A stretch of DNA of 33,511 bases. Origin: DATKKG01 sp964475215 (GTDB taxonomy: Archaea; Thermoproteota; Nitrososphaeria; Conexivisphaerales; DTJL01). The stretch covers positions 1 to 33,511 of the forward strand of contig CAYYVT010000087.1 of the NCBI GenBank assembly GCA_964475215.1, read 5' to 3'. Numbering within the stretch: the first letter of the stretch is position 1; every line of letters starts with the position of its first letter. Of the stretch, positions 7,801 through 15,524 are shown in pieces. The notes below the pieces were generated by a model, which searched no databases, was not told the origin of the DNA, and worked only from the letters and a program-made list of their open reading frames with translations. A program made the position numbers and the translations under genes.

Positions 7801-10251
7801 CACGAGGTGATGGAGCAGCAGACCGTAAGCGTGGCCAAGGGCGGCATCGTGGCAACCCTCAACGCCCGCACGTCGATCCTCGCGGCGGCCAACCCAGTCT
7901 TCGGCAAGTACGACCCCTACAAGAACATCTACGAGAACGTGAACTTGCCCACCCCTCTGCTCTCGGTTGGACCCACGGAACAAATCTTGGTCAAGGACAA
8001 CGGAACGATTAGAAGCCTCCCCATTGGTCGTTTTGTGGATAGCTTCTACAAACGTGACGAATCCGGCCTCCCTGTCAGCGTAAGTGAGCGCAACGTCGAA
8101 GTCGCTTCTATGGACGAGAGATTTCGCATCGTGTGGAGACCGCTGGAGTACGTCTTCAGGCACCGCCCACAGGGAAAGCACTATGTCGTTACATTCAAGG
8201 GCAGAGATTTGCTCCTCACTGGAGGCCACTGCATTTTCGTCCTAGAGGATGGTCAGGTCAAGGCGAAACCTACCGAAGAGCTTCGCGTGGGCGATAGCGT
8301 CTTCGTGTCCAAGAGACTTCCTTCCGGAGGCTTGACGCCCCAGTGCATTTCACTCCTGCCGTGGGTTTCTGAGAAGGGCGTCTACCTTCATGGGGTGCCA
8401 CGTTCAGCATATCTTCGCCTGCGAAACGTCGCAGAGCATCATGAGGTCCGGAATGTGCTCCCAGCGGAGAGGTACGCCGAGCTGAGTCCCGAAGAGCAAT
8501 CGGTGGTCAAGCTAAGTGTCAAGGGCAGCGGCTTTTACGTTCCTTCGACGGTGCCTGTGGGTGCCAAGCTGTTCCGACTCCTTGGGTATTTCGTGGCCGA
8601 AGGAGCTCTCGTCTTCCTCAAGGAGGAAGGTGTCTACGCCGTTGACTTCTCCTTTGACTCCGACAAGGACAGGTTTCTGTTGGATGATATCAGGAAGATA
8701 AGCCTGCAGCTGTTCAACGTCAAGCCCACCGTGCAACGCTCCGGCCACAGCGTTAAGGTCGACATACGCTCAAAAGTCGTGGCCGCGTTCCTGGCCAAGT
8801 GCTTTGGCTTGAAGAGTGGGGCTCTGGAGAAGCGGGTCCCCGACATCGTCTTCAACGCTCCTGTGGCGCTGAAGATCGAGTTCCTAAAGGCGTATATGGC
8901 TGGGGACGCGGGCGTCACTGCAAGCCACGAGCTGAGATCGCAGCTCATTCAACTGCATGCTCAGTTGGGCCACATGGCCTCGTCGTTCCACACTCCCCCC
9001 AAGGTCACGGTGTTCGGCCCAGAGAAGCGGACAATTCATTCCCACGGTTCCTATCGTGTCCCATGGCCTAAGTCCGCGGGGGTCACCAACGATGCGATGA
9101 GCTACCCCCCTGTATCTGAAGTCGTGCCGGCCTTGTCCCCTCTCTTGGGGAAGATCAGCCCCTCTGGTCGTTACGCCAAGCATCTGACGCCAAGGTACTG
9201 GGAGGAAATCAGGGGCTCTGAATGGCTACGGGGGAGGCTGTCGAGGATGAGCCGAACGGGAGAGGAATGGGTGACGGCCTCGTCTCTCGCTACAGCCGAG
9301 GGTTTGAAGAGCAGCGGAAGCCTGCAGCGTTTCGTATCAAGGATGACCGACGAGGGCGTATTGGAGCGACGAGCGCTCTCAGGGCTTTCAGGCCGCCATT
9401 ATCAATATCACATGACCGAACGCGGGCACCTTATACTGGAGACCGTCTCGACCGTGGATGCGTTGATGGAGGCTGACGTGGGGGTCGTGCCCATCGACGA
9501 CATTCGTCCGGTCAAGGACGAAGAGCTACCGGAATTTGTATACGACCTATCCGTCCCCGGCGTCGAGAACTTCGTGGCCGACACAGCCGTTTGTCATAAC
9601 ACTCGCTTCGATCTTGTGTTCATCATCCGCGACGTCCCCGACAGGGTCAAGGACGAAAAGCTAGCATCTCACATCCTCGAGACCCACAGGGCCGAGGCCT
9701 TCGCCGTCCAGCCGCCCCTCGACTTCGACATGCTCAGGAAGTACCTCATCTACGCCAAGAGGCTGGAGCCCAAGCTCACGAAGGAGGCCCAGGAGCGCCT
9801 CCTGCAGTTCTACCTGGATCTGAGGAGCATCAGCACCGAGGGGACCATCGCTATAACCCCCCGCCAGCTGGAGGGCCTCATCAGGATATCCACCGCCAGG
9901 GCCCGCCTACTCCTCAGGGAGAAGGTCACCGTCGACGACGCCCTCCAGGCCATCGCCCTCATGAGGAAGATGCTGGAGTCCGTGGGCATAGACGTCAGGA
10001 CGGGGAAGGTGGACCTCGGCGTCCTCCAGGGCCGCCCCGCCAGCGAGCGCACGTCGCTCGAGAAGGCCATGGACGTCTTCAGGCAGCTCTACGGGCCCGA
10101 CAAGAAGCCCGTCGAGGCGAAGGCCTTCGTCGACGAGCTCGTCAAGACGGGAGACTTCAGCGCCGAGGAGGCCAGGCGCGTCGTCTCAACCCTCTACAAG
10201 CTGGGCCAGATCTACGAGGTCAGGACGGGCTTCTACGGCAAGATCTCCTGA
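4834..10251 (+). CDS. mcm: Replicative DNA helicase MCM containing three inteins
   Basis: The precursor is 1805 aa; removing the three inteins leaves 681 aa, a normal archaeal MCM. The N-terminal domain carries a zinc site (CPNGH then CSEC). The AAA+ core has Walker A GDPG/TAKS, split by intein 1, then STAAGL/TAAVV, split by intein 2. Walker B AAIDEFDKM and sensor 1 SILAAANP follow. The arginine-finger segment, normally LLSRFDL, is split by intein 3 and reads LLTRFDLVF after splicing. A C-terminal winged helix ends the protein (about the last 65 residues). Start ATG at 4834 overlaps the GINS stop and has AGGTGA 8 nt upstream. Exteins are 4834-5847, 6964-7053, 7672-7962 and 9601-10251. Each intein interrupts an active-site motif, so MCM activity depends on splicing. 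Confidence 0.97.
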   Translation: MTSVSQAKASEQLEFFLKGFLGADGSPKYRGRIGQMIAEGKASVLVDYEDLLAFDTDLAIALIQRPDSIIPAFKEAAYEAVKTENQAYADDRRDELEVRIKGITDKLPLRAVAAKYLDKMVAINGMVVRTSEVQPLALVAAFRCPNGHLTLVPQAGTLLKSPTKCSECEESRNLELDKSASKFTDYQVIRIQELPEELPPGQLPTSIDAEIVGEMVGKARPGDRVVVTGVVRAEPESAIGKGKLTVFRTRLETNYTDVSGKEPDQIQISPEDEAEIKRIASLPDAYERLINSIAPSIYGFETQKEAVLLMVTGAPQGVLPDGTTIRGDVNCLMVGDPGCLVADERVVLGDGRIAKIGQLGSHHLQQIQTLVLTGTSGGHRAMATTFHVYRDQPVLELVTESGKSIKGTYNHPLLAVRTQDGWQVKEWRRLDEFKVGDRVAVVSSFHCNVSAYVSTGFAPISRSRFGPKFHRLLPDKVTPELAGFMGYMVGDGWVCKDGYRLGFVVAEPEIDILPKLMALAKGLFGFRRPRDSETVKKGRKVHLHYVYLSDKDVAANLAFLRDKRVPDLILKSGDEVVSSFLRWLYEADGTVFDNGRGRRAVGLKSKEIELLRDVQLLLLRFGVHSHIVGNALLIRRGRDILLFRRKIGFVSEKKRAKLEMLAQDAELFKRFRAQHSERIVKIIHHPSEDVFDIEIPDGHRFIANGIISHNTAKSELLKYVARIAPRGLYTTGRGSTAAGLCVAPDTLVETAVGYRTIKDVVEEQFGRGAVRARAGEVIAEKPQAVQVSVPVLKEGEQLVQCGRASLIASTMSLESLAKGVASQFYRLSAPTVVSVRTGLGRQIKLTPETKLACYDLSLGFTQWKKACELRKGDFVIVTEQPPKLATAVWGGTEGERKARDSDTINLPPSFRADIVQSIREEPSSVVYDLTIENVHSFVANGFVVHNTAAVVKEKSGLMMLEAGAVVLADLGVAAIDEFDKMRAEDRGVLHEVMEQQTVSVAKGGIVATLNARTSILAAANPVFGKYDPYKNIYENVNLPTPLLSVGPTEQILVKDNGTIRSLPIGRFVDSFYKRDESGLPVSVSERNVEVASMDERFRIVWRPLEYVFRHRPQGKHYVVTFKGRDLLLTGGHCIFVLEDGQVKAKPTEELRVGDSVFVSKRLPSGGLTPQCISLLPWVSEKGVYLHGVPRSAYLRLRNVAEHHEVRNVLPAERYAELSPEEQSVVKLSVKGSGFYVPSTVPVGAKLFRLLGYFVAEGALVFLKEEGVYAVDFSFDSDKDRFLLDDIRKISLQLFNVKPTVQRSGHSVKVDIRSKVVAAFLAKCFGLKSGALEKRVPDIVFNAPVALKIEFLKAYMAGDAGVTASHELRSQLIQLHAQLGHMASSFHTPPKVTVFGPEKRTIHSHGSYRVPWPKSAGVTNDAMSYPPVSEVVPALSPLLGKISPSGRYAKHLTPRYWEEIRGSEWLRGRLSRMSRTGEEWVTASSLATAEGLKSSGSLQRFVSRMTDEGVLERRALSGLSGRHYQYHMTERGHLILETVSTVDALMEADVGVVPIDDIRPVKDEELPEFVYDLSVPGVENFVADTAVCHNTRFDLVFIIRDVPDRVKDEKLASHILETHRAEAFAVQPPLDFDMLRKYLIYAKRLEPKLTKEAQERLLQFYLDLRSISTEGTIAITPRQLEGLIRISTARARLLLREKVTVDDALQAIALMRKMLESVGIDVRTGKVDLGVLQGRPASERTSLEKAMDVFRQLYGPDKKPVEAKAFVDELVKTGDFSAEEARRVVSTLYKLGQIYEVRTGFYGKIS
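5848..6963 (+). mobile_element. MCM intein 1, with LAGLIDADG homing endonuclease
   Basis: A 372-aa intein (precursor residues 339-710) sits inside the Walker A loop, between GDPG and TAKS. It starts with Cys (CLVADERVVLGDG) and ends IISHN, followed by Thr as +1 nucleophile. Block B is GTYNHPLL with the TxxH histidine present. Two LAGLIDADG-type helices are visible: ELAGFMGYMVGDG (6271-6309) and FLRWLYEADGT (6571-6603), both keeping an acidic residue, so the endonuclease may be active. Splicing block F is VFDIEIPDGHRFIANG. Confidence 0.93.
7054..7671 (+). mobile_element. MCM intein 2, mini-intein without endonuclease
   Basis: A 206-aa intein (precursor residues 741-946) lies after STAAGL. It starts with Cys (CVAPDTLVETAVGYRTI) and ends FVVHN, followed by Thr. 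Block F is VYDLTIENVHSFVANG. No LAGLIDADG helices are present. At the expected block B the sequence is KLTPETKLACYD, so the usual TxxH histidine is replaced. The stretch between blocks A and B (about 100 aa) is longer than usual and I do not recognise it. Confidence 0.88.
7963..9600 (+). mobile_element. MCM intein 3, Ser1 type, with endonuclease and an apparent winged-helix insert
   Basis: A 546-aa intein (precursor residues 1044-1589) lies in the arginine-finger segment. Its first residue is Ser (SVGPTEQILVKDNG) and it ends AVCHN, followed by Thr. Block B LLLTGGHCIFV has the histidine. LAGLIDADG-type helices are RLLGYFVAEGA (about 8575-8607) and FLKAYMAGDAG (8881-8913). Between the endonuclease and block F (FVYDLSVPGVENFVADT) there is about 190 aa of extra sequence. 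Part of it, 9268-9444, reads like a winged helix (WVTASSLATAEGLKSSGSL, then RMTDEGVLERR and a beta wing). Confidence 0.9.
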
Positions 10252-10280
10252 CATCCGGTGAAGCCTCCTTCCGACCGAGA

Positions 10281-10290
10281 TTTCTATAAA
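10281..10290 (+). promoter_or_regulatory. TATA box of hel308
   Basis: TTTCTATAAA lies 30 bp past the mcm stop. A start near 10311 excludes the upstream ATG at 10298 and favours the ATG at 10325, which has GGAGGGG upstream. Confidence 0.6.
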
Positions 10291-10324
10291 CTCCCTGATG
10301 TTGGTTGTGGAGGGGGGCCTGGGG

Positions 10325-12493
10325 ATGGACGTCTACGAGCTTCCGCTTTCGGATGAAGTGAGGGACCTCCTGAGCCGCCTTGGCTACTCGAAGCTCTACC
10401 CCACCCAGGAGGCGGCCATTGACGCGGGCCTCCTCGACGGCCAGAACCTCCTCCTCTCCACCCCCACGGCCAGCGGCAAGACGCTGGTGGCAATGATGGC
10501 AGCTGCCCGGCTGCTCACCGAGAGGGAGCTGAAGGTGGTCTACTTGGCGCCCCTCAGGGCCCTTGCCTACGAGAAGTACGAGGAGATGTCGGCGCTCTCC
10601 GAGCTCAGGGGTCCGTCGGGGAGGAACATCCGGGTCTCCATCTCGACCGGGGACTATGACTCCTCGGGGGAGGAGCTCGCCTACGCCGACCTGCTCATAC
10701 TAACCAACGAGAAGTTCGACTCGCTTGCGCGCCACCGGCCGTCATGGATGAAGAAGGTGGGGCTCTTCATCTTCGACGAGGTGCACCTCCTCGGCGAGGC
10801 TGAAAGAGGGCCCACCCTTGAGGTCGTCATAACCAGGGTCCTGGCGGAGGGGGAGAGGGCGCAGCTCCTTGCCCTCTCGGCGACGGTGGCCAACGCCGAG
10901 CAGGTGGCCAAGTGGCTCGGGGCGAAGTCCGTCTCCCTGGTCTGGAGGCCCGTCCCCCTGAGGCAGGGGGTGGGCTACGAGAACCGGATCTACTTCGAGG
11001 ACGGCGCTGTCCGGCAGCTCAAGTCATCGTGGGAGATGCCGGCCATCGACTTGGCCCTGGACTGTGTTGCGGAGGGGGGGCAGGCGCTCATCTTCGCCGA
11101 AACCCGCAGGAGGGCGGTGAGCATAGCCACCAAGGCGTCGAAGCACATGGCGAGGGGCCTCTCCTTCGACGAGAGCGCAAGGTTGCGGGAGTACGCCAAG
11201 AAGGTCATGACCGAGGCGGAGGAGACGGAGGTCAGCCGCGTGCTGGCCGACTGCATCGGGGGAGGCGTAGCCTTTCATCATGCCGGCCTCGCGATGGCGC
11301 ACAGGCGGGCCGTGGAGAAGGCGTTCAAGGAGGGGGCTGTGAAGATCCTCGTGGCCACCCCCACCGTCGGGGCCGGCGTGAACATCCCCGCAAGGAGGGT
11401 CGTCCTTTCGTCACTCTACAGATACGACTCAAGCTTCGGGGAGAACAGGCCCATCACCGTCATGGACTACAAACAGATGTGCGGGAGGGCCGGGCGCCCA
11501 AGATATGACGAATATGGGGAGGCCGTGACCATAGCCCAGAGCCAGGAGGAGTCGGACGCCATAATGGAGGCCTACATCAAGGGTCAGCCCGAGCCGCTGC
11601 GCTCTCAGCTGGCCTCCGCGAGCAGCTTCAGGACGCATACCCTGGGCGTCATCGCATCCACCCCTCGCGCCACCACCGGCCAGCTCAAGAAGTTCTTCCT
11701 CTCCACCCTCCTGGCCCAGCAGTACAAGGAGTTCTCGGTCCTCTCCCGCCTTGAGGGCGCCATGAAGTATCTGGAGGGGAACGAGCTCGTGAAGCTCGAC
11801 GGGGAGGACGTCAGGGCCACGCAGCTGGGGAAGCGGATCTCCACGCTCTACATCGATCCGGAGTCGGGGCTCATGTTTATCAGGGCCCTGAAGGAGAGGA
11901 CCGACGCCGCTGCGGACATGGCGCCAGGCCTCCTTCAGCTCATCACCATGGTCCCCGACTACGAGCCCAAGATGGCCCTCAGGGCGAAGGATCAGGGAGA
12001 CGCCGAGGCCTTCGCGGAGGAGTTCGGCTCCAAGATGTTCTACCCGGCCGACTTCGAATCAGGCTTCGGGGAATGCTTCAGAAGCCTCCTCGTCCTGCAC
12101 GCCTGGATCAACGAGTGGAGCGAGGACAAGATCCTCGGCGCCTACGGTGTGGAGCCGGGCGACCTGCACAGGAGCGTGGACGTCGCCGAGTGGCTGGCCT
12201 ACGCCTTCGGCGAGCTGGCGAAGCTCATCGGGCACAGGAACGCCGCCCGCGAGCTGGCCCTGCTCAGGACTCGGATCGACGTGGGCTGCAAGGCGGAGCT
12301 CCTCCCGCTGGTGCAGCTCAAGGGCATAGGGAGGGTCAGGGCGAGGAACCTCTTCAAGTCCAACTTCCGCACCATCTCCTCCGTAGCTGCGGCCTCCGTC
12401 AGGGATCTGAGCCGCGTCCCCACGATAGGCGAAACTGTGGCAGCAAGCATAAAGAAGCAGTCGGAGGACCTCGTTTCGAGCATGAGGAGCTGA
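10325..12493 (+). CDS. hel308: Hel308/Ski2-like superfamily 2 DNA helicase
   Basis: An ATP-dependent 3'-5' DNA helicase of 722 aa, thought to act at stalled replication forks. Seen in order: a Q-motif-like segment GYSKLYPTQEAAI; Walker A TPTASGKT; APLRALAYEKY (motif Ia); DEVH box IFDEVHLL; ALSATVANAEQ (motif III); FAETRRRA (motif IV); TPTVGAGVNIPARRVV (motif V); QMCGRAGRPRYDEYGEA (motif VI). These are followed by a winged-helix and ratchet region and a C-terminal helix-hairpin-helix (LKGIGRVRARNLF, then VPTIGETVAASI). The open frame begins at 10298, but the TATA position and a Shine-Dalgarno site point to ATG 10325 (MDVYELPLSDEV). It follows mcm by 73 bp with its own promoter. Confidence 0.95.
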   Translation: MDVYELPLSDEVRDLLSRLGYSKLYPTQEAAIDAGLLDGQNLLLSTPTASGKTLVAMMAAARLLTERELKVVYLAPLRALAYEKYEEMSALSELRGPSGRNIRVSISTGDYDSSGEELAYADLLILTNEKFDSLARHRPSWMKKVGLFIFDEVHLLGEAERGPTLEVVITRVLAEGERAQLLALSATVANAEQVAKWLGAKSVSLVWRPVPLRQGVGYENRIYFEDGAVRQLKSSWEMPAIDLALDCVAEGGQALIFAETRRRAVSIATKASKHMARGLSFDESARLREYAKKVMTEAEETEVSRVLADCIGGGVAFHHAGLAMAHRRAVEKAFKEGAVKILVATPTVGAGVNIPARRVVLSSLYRYDSSFGENRPITVMDYKQMCGRAGRPRYDEYGEAVTIAQSQEESDAIMEAYIKGQPEPLRSQLASASSFRTHTLGVIASTPRATTGQLKKFFLSTLLAQQYKEFSVLSRLEGAMKYLEGNELVKLDGEDVRATQLGKRISTLYIDPESGLMFIRALKERTDAAADMAPGLLQLITMVPDYEPKMALRAKDQGDAEAFAEEFGSKMFYPADFESGFGECFRSLLVLHAWINEWSEDKILGAYGVEPGDLHRSVDVAEWLAYAFGELAKLIGHRNAARELALLRTRIDVGCKAELLPLVQLKGIGRVRARNLFKSNFRTISSVAAASVRDLSRVPTIGETVAASIKKQSEDLVSSMRS

Positions 12494-12497
12494 CCGG

Positions 12498-13745
12498 ATG
12501 TACAGAAAGGCTTCAGCCGTCTTCGGGATAACCACGGCCCCGGGGCACGGGGTCGAGCTGACGGGGCTGGGAGAGCTGTTGCAGAAGGAGAGGCGAGGGA
12601 CCCTTGCGCTACAGACCAGGGGCATCGAAGACGGCAGCTCCGTGGCGTTGGGCGGCTTGGTGGCCGGGGGCCCGAGCACCACCTTCGTCCATGGAGTCTG
12701 CGGAACGGACATCTCCGAAGTGGACGACCTGAAGGCGGCGCTCTCCAGGAGCCCCTCCGGCGAATTCGCGTTCGTCGCCGACTGCATGGGCCAAGTTATG
12801 GCCGGAAGGGACCCTATAGGGGGAAGGCCCCTCTATCAGGGGGCGGCCGAAGGGATTTCGGTCGTCTCCACCATCCCCTCCCTCCTGGACGCGTTCTCCA
12901 TTTCGCATAAGCCGACGCCCCCTGGCTGCCTCATCACCCTGAGGGCAGGCCTCTTGACGTCGGAGCGCTACGCCCCCGACATCCAGCGAAAACCGTTCAA
13001 AGGGAGCCTTGGCCAGGCGGCGGCGCGCGTGGGGGCTCTCATCAGGGAATCCCTCAAGCTCCGCCTGGACGGGGCGAGGGCCGTGGCCGTGGCCTTCTCC
13101 GGGGGGCTGGACAGCTCTGTGCTTGCTTCGGCCTGCGCGAAGGCCCACAAGGTCCTGCTCCTCTCGGTCTCGACGGAGGGGTCGAAGGACATGCGCCTGG
13201 CGACCGGGGCGGCGGGCGAGCTCGGGCTCGAGCTGCATTCTGTACAAGTCACTCGCGAGGATGTTGAGAGGGCCATCTCGCAGGTCCATCTGTGGGAGGG
13301 CGCCTCGACCATGGACAGGTCCCTTGCCGCCGGCTTCTATCTGGCCTCGCTGGAGGCGAAGGCGCAGGGGTTCGAGTTCCTCGTGGCTGGGCAGGGCGCC
13401 GACGAGATCTTCGGTGGCTACAACAGGCACTTCGAAGCGGCCACCGCCGACCTGGACTCCCTTAGGCCCAAGCTCCTGGAGGAGCTCCCCGGGCTGGAGG
13501 CGGGCCTCAGGCGCGACGAGCTGGCCATATCCCGAGGAGGCTGCGAGCCCGCCTTTCCATATGCCGACTTCACTTTAGCCAGGTTGGCGCTCAGCCTTCC
13601 ACCGCAGTTCCTGATATCACGCGGGGAGCGCAAGGTCGTCCTCAGGGAGGTGGCGAAGAAGATGGGGCTTCCTCCCTCAATTGTCGCTGCCCCCAAGAGG
13701 GCCTTCCAGTACAGCAGCGGAATACAGGATCTCATTTCGGGCTGA
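12498..13745 (+). CDS. Asparagine-synthetase-like protein (degenerate amidotransferase half)
   Basis: The 415-aa product has a C-terminal AsnB-type synthetase domain. Its PP-loop is SGGLDSS (about residues 200-206), followed by a second conserved segment GQGADEIFGGYNRH (about 297-310). The N-terminal half resembles a reduced class II glutamine amidotransferase (CMGQVMAGRDPIGGRPLY), but it starts MYRKASAVFG and has no Cys2, so it should not hydrolyse glutamine. Such short AsnB relatives occur in archaea; the substrate could be aspartate with free ammonia, or a different acid that is amidated or adenylated. The gene starts 4 nt after the hel308 stop, with GAGGAG 8 nt upstream inside hel308, so the two are probably co-transcribed. 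Confidence 0.85.
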   Translation: MYRKASAVFGITTAPGHGVELTGLGELLQKERRGTLALQTRGIEDGSSVALGGLVAGGPSTTFVHGVCGTDISEVDDLKAALSRSPSGEFAFVADCMGQVMAGRDPIGGRPLYQGAAEGISVVSTIPSLLDAFSISHKPTPPGCLITLRAGLLTSERYAPDIQRKPFKGSLGQAAARVGALIRESLKLRLDGARAVAVAFSGGLDSSVLASACAKAHKVLLLSVSTEGSKDMRLATGAAGELGLELHSVQVTREDVERAISQVHLWEGASTMDRSLAAGFYLASLEAKAQGFEFLVAGQGADEIFGGYNRHFEAATADLDSLRPKLLEELPGLEAGLRRDELAISRGGCEPAFPYADFTLARLALSLPPQFLISRGERKVVLREVAKKMGLPPSIVAAPKRAFQYSSGIQDLISG

Positions 13746-14005
13746 GCCGTCGGGTCGACGAGGTGGCCGTGGGGATCTGCCGATCTGTTGTTTCCACCGA
13801 GTCGCTTTCCTCTCCCCCATCTCGAACGCGAGTGCCATCATCCGCACGACTGTGCCCTTGGTCTCCTGACCCGACCCTCCAATGGCGGGCTTCGGGGCCC
13901 ACTCGAGCCCCTCACTTCCCCTTCAGCTGCCATTCCAGGACGATGCTACGCTTCATGCTGCGGCGCGTCCATGTGCGGCGTTCGGCACGGTGGTGGACGA
14001 CCGGA
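13746..14005. other. 260-bp gap between convergent genes, no gene seen
   Basis: No convincing coding frame on either strand. A GC hairpin lies at 13894-13911 (GGGGC, 8-nt loop, GCCCC) and is followed by a pyrimidine-rich run, so it may help end transcription from the hel308 side. Confidence 0.35.
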
Positions 14006-14413
14006 TCAGAGCTGGCCCAAGGCAGTGAAGTATTCGAAGACCTGAAGCTGGAGGTCCCTATCAGTCAGGATCCCCACGACCTGGCCTCCGTCGACGACGA
14101 AGAGGTGGCGGATCTTCTTCAGGTGCATGAGTATGGTCGCGTCGGCCAGGCTCGCGTCCTCCTTAATGGTGATCAGAGGGCTGCTCATTACGGCCTTCAC
14201 CTGGGCCTTGGCGGGCTCAACGCCCTCCGCGATCACCCTCGTCAGGATGTCCCGTTCGGTGACTATCCCCACGGGTTTGCCGTTGGAGGTTACCATAAGC
14301 GAGCCGATGCCGCGCTTGGACATAAGGCGGGCTGCGCTCTTGACGGTCTGGTCTGCCTCGATCGACACTATCTCCCGAGTGGCTATGTTCTTGAGCGTCT
14401 TCACCAATGGCAA
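14006..14413 (-). CDS. Twin CBS-domain protein
   Basis: A 135-aa protein made only of two CBS domains (a Bateman module). Domain 1 has TREIVSIEADQTVKSAARLM and IGSLMVTSNGKPVGIVTERD. Domain 2 has SSPLITIKEDASLADATILM and IRHLFVVDGGQVVGILTDRD. Such modules bind adenine nucleotides or S-adenosylmethionine and act as energy sensors, usually through partner proteins; no partner is evident here. The start is TTG at 14413, with GGGGGAA about 6 nt upstream; a GTG at 14404 is possible. It is convergent with the asparagine-synthetase-like gene. Confidence 0.9.
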   Translation of the reverse strand: MPLVKTLKNIATREIVSIEADQTVKSAARLMSKRGIGSLMVTSNGKPVGIVTERDILTRVIAEGVEPAKAQVKAVMSSPLITIKEDASLADATILMHLKKIRHLFVVDGGQVVGILTDRDLQLQVFEYFTALGQL

Positions 14414-14632
14414 AGCGTTTCCCCCGGTCGCTATCCACCCCTTAGGGCTAAAGGGATTACGGCGGAGTGGCAGGAGGGCCCCAAGACATAGCCTCGGCCG
14501 GCTGTCACTCCTTCATGGGCGGGTGTCCCCAGGGCCCCTCCTAGGGGGCTCCTTCGCAGTTGCCACCCTATCATAGCAATGGAAGGAGGCCGAAGCAAGA
14601 GGCGTAGCGCTAGCGCAGGGACTCTGCCAGGC

Positions 14633-15415
14633 CTAGGAGGAAACCACAGTGAAATAGGCGAACGCCAGGTTCCCCCATTCGTCCCCGGCCACGACGGTGT
14701 AGGTCCCCGGTGCGAAGGGCGAGAACTGGTTGATTTCTGAGCCGGCAGCTCCGTAGGTCCCAGACGCTGAAATCCCCGTGGCCATGGTGGCCACCCCGCC
14801 CCCTGGAAGGATCGACGCGTTGTCGCTCATCGGCTGGAAGGAGTAACCTTCGATGTACATGACGATCATAGGGCAGGCTACCATCGGGAAGATCTCAAGT
14901 GGCTCCGCCTGGGATACGTTCGCGGCGGTGTAGACTCCCCGGAGGACTGCTATCCCAAAGGGAAGGTAAAGGGAGGGGCACCATCCCGTTCCGAGGCCGT
15001 CTACCGCCCAGTCAGACCCCTTTGAGAGGTTCAGCGTCGAGGACGCAGGGTTGTAATCGCTTACGCTGATTCCGATTGTGGCTCCCGAGGCCATCGTCGT
15101 CGAGTTCAGCCCGAGTATCAGTTGCAGGCTGCCCTGACCCCCGGACGTAGGCGGGGGAACGGACGAGGTAGTCGAAGCAGACGTAATCGGCTGGGTCGGG
15201 GGTGAAGAGGTAGTGGTCGTAGAAGTGGAGGTCGTCGCAGAGGAGGTCGTCGGAGCACTCGGCTGGCTCGAGGTAGTCGAAGCGCCACCAGAGCTGCTGG
15301 GTGTCTGGGAGGGCGTCTCGCTGGGTCGAACCATAAGGTTGGCTATCGCCGCAGTGCCTACGATGACGGTCATCGAGAGCACAGCCACGAGCACCACCAG
15401 CCTGGACACAGCCAT
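14633..15415 (-). CDS. Membrane-anchored or secreted surface protein with Ser/Thr-rich stalk
   Basis: A 260-aa protein of unknown function. Residues 5-27 form a hydrophobic N-terminal segment (LVVLVAVLSMTVIVGTAAI), either a signal peptide or an anchor. Residues about 32-93 are almost all Ser, Thr, Pro and Ala, typical of an O-glycosylated stalk on archaeal surface proteins. The rest looks like a beta-sandwich with several N-x-S/T sites (NSTT, NLSK, NVSQ, NASI) and two cysteines (GTGWCPSLYL, MVACPMIV) that could pair. It ends FAPGTYTVVAGDEWGNLAFA, reminiscent of Ig-like domains of archaeal exported proteins. It is divergent from the nar operon; nothing links the two beyond position. Confidence 0.75.
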   Translation of the reverse strand: MAVSRLVVLVAVLSMTVIVGTAAIANLMVRPSETPSQTPSSSGGASTTSSQPSAPTTSSATTSTSTTTTSSPPTQPITSASTTSSVPPPTSGGQGSLQLILGLNSTTMASGATIGISVSDYNPASSTLNLSKGSDWAVDGLGTGWCPSLYLPFGIAVLRGVYTAANVSQAEPLEIFPMVACPMIVMYIEGYSFQPMSDNASILPGGGVATMATGISASGTYGAAGSEINQFSPFAPGTYTVVAGDEWGNLAFAYFTVVSS

Positions 15416-15524
15416 GGCCCGTCAGGTCACCTTAGTGAGGACATGGTATTAGTTCTAGACCTAAGAACACCCGTTTAAGGCAGTTCAACGGACCCAGGCC
15501 GATCCCTTCAAACGGTCTCTGCTG

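Noticed and set aside
8044..9600. Intein 3 region as a separate homing endonuclease gene
   Set aside because: The frame is continuous with MCM on both sides, and splice blocks A, B, F and G are present, so it is an intein and not a free-standing gene.
10298..10324. Upstream ATG of hel308
   Set aside because: It lies only a few bases past the TATA box, before the expected transcription start.
13763..14491. Plus-strand frame across the gap and the CBS gene
   Set aside because: Most of it is antisense to the CBS domains and the rest shows no family pattern.
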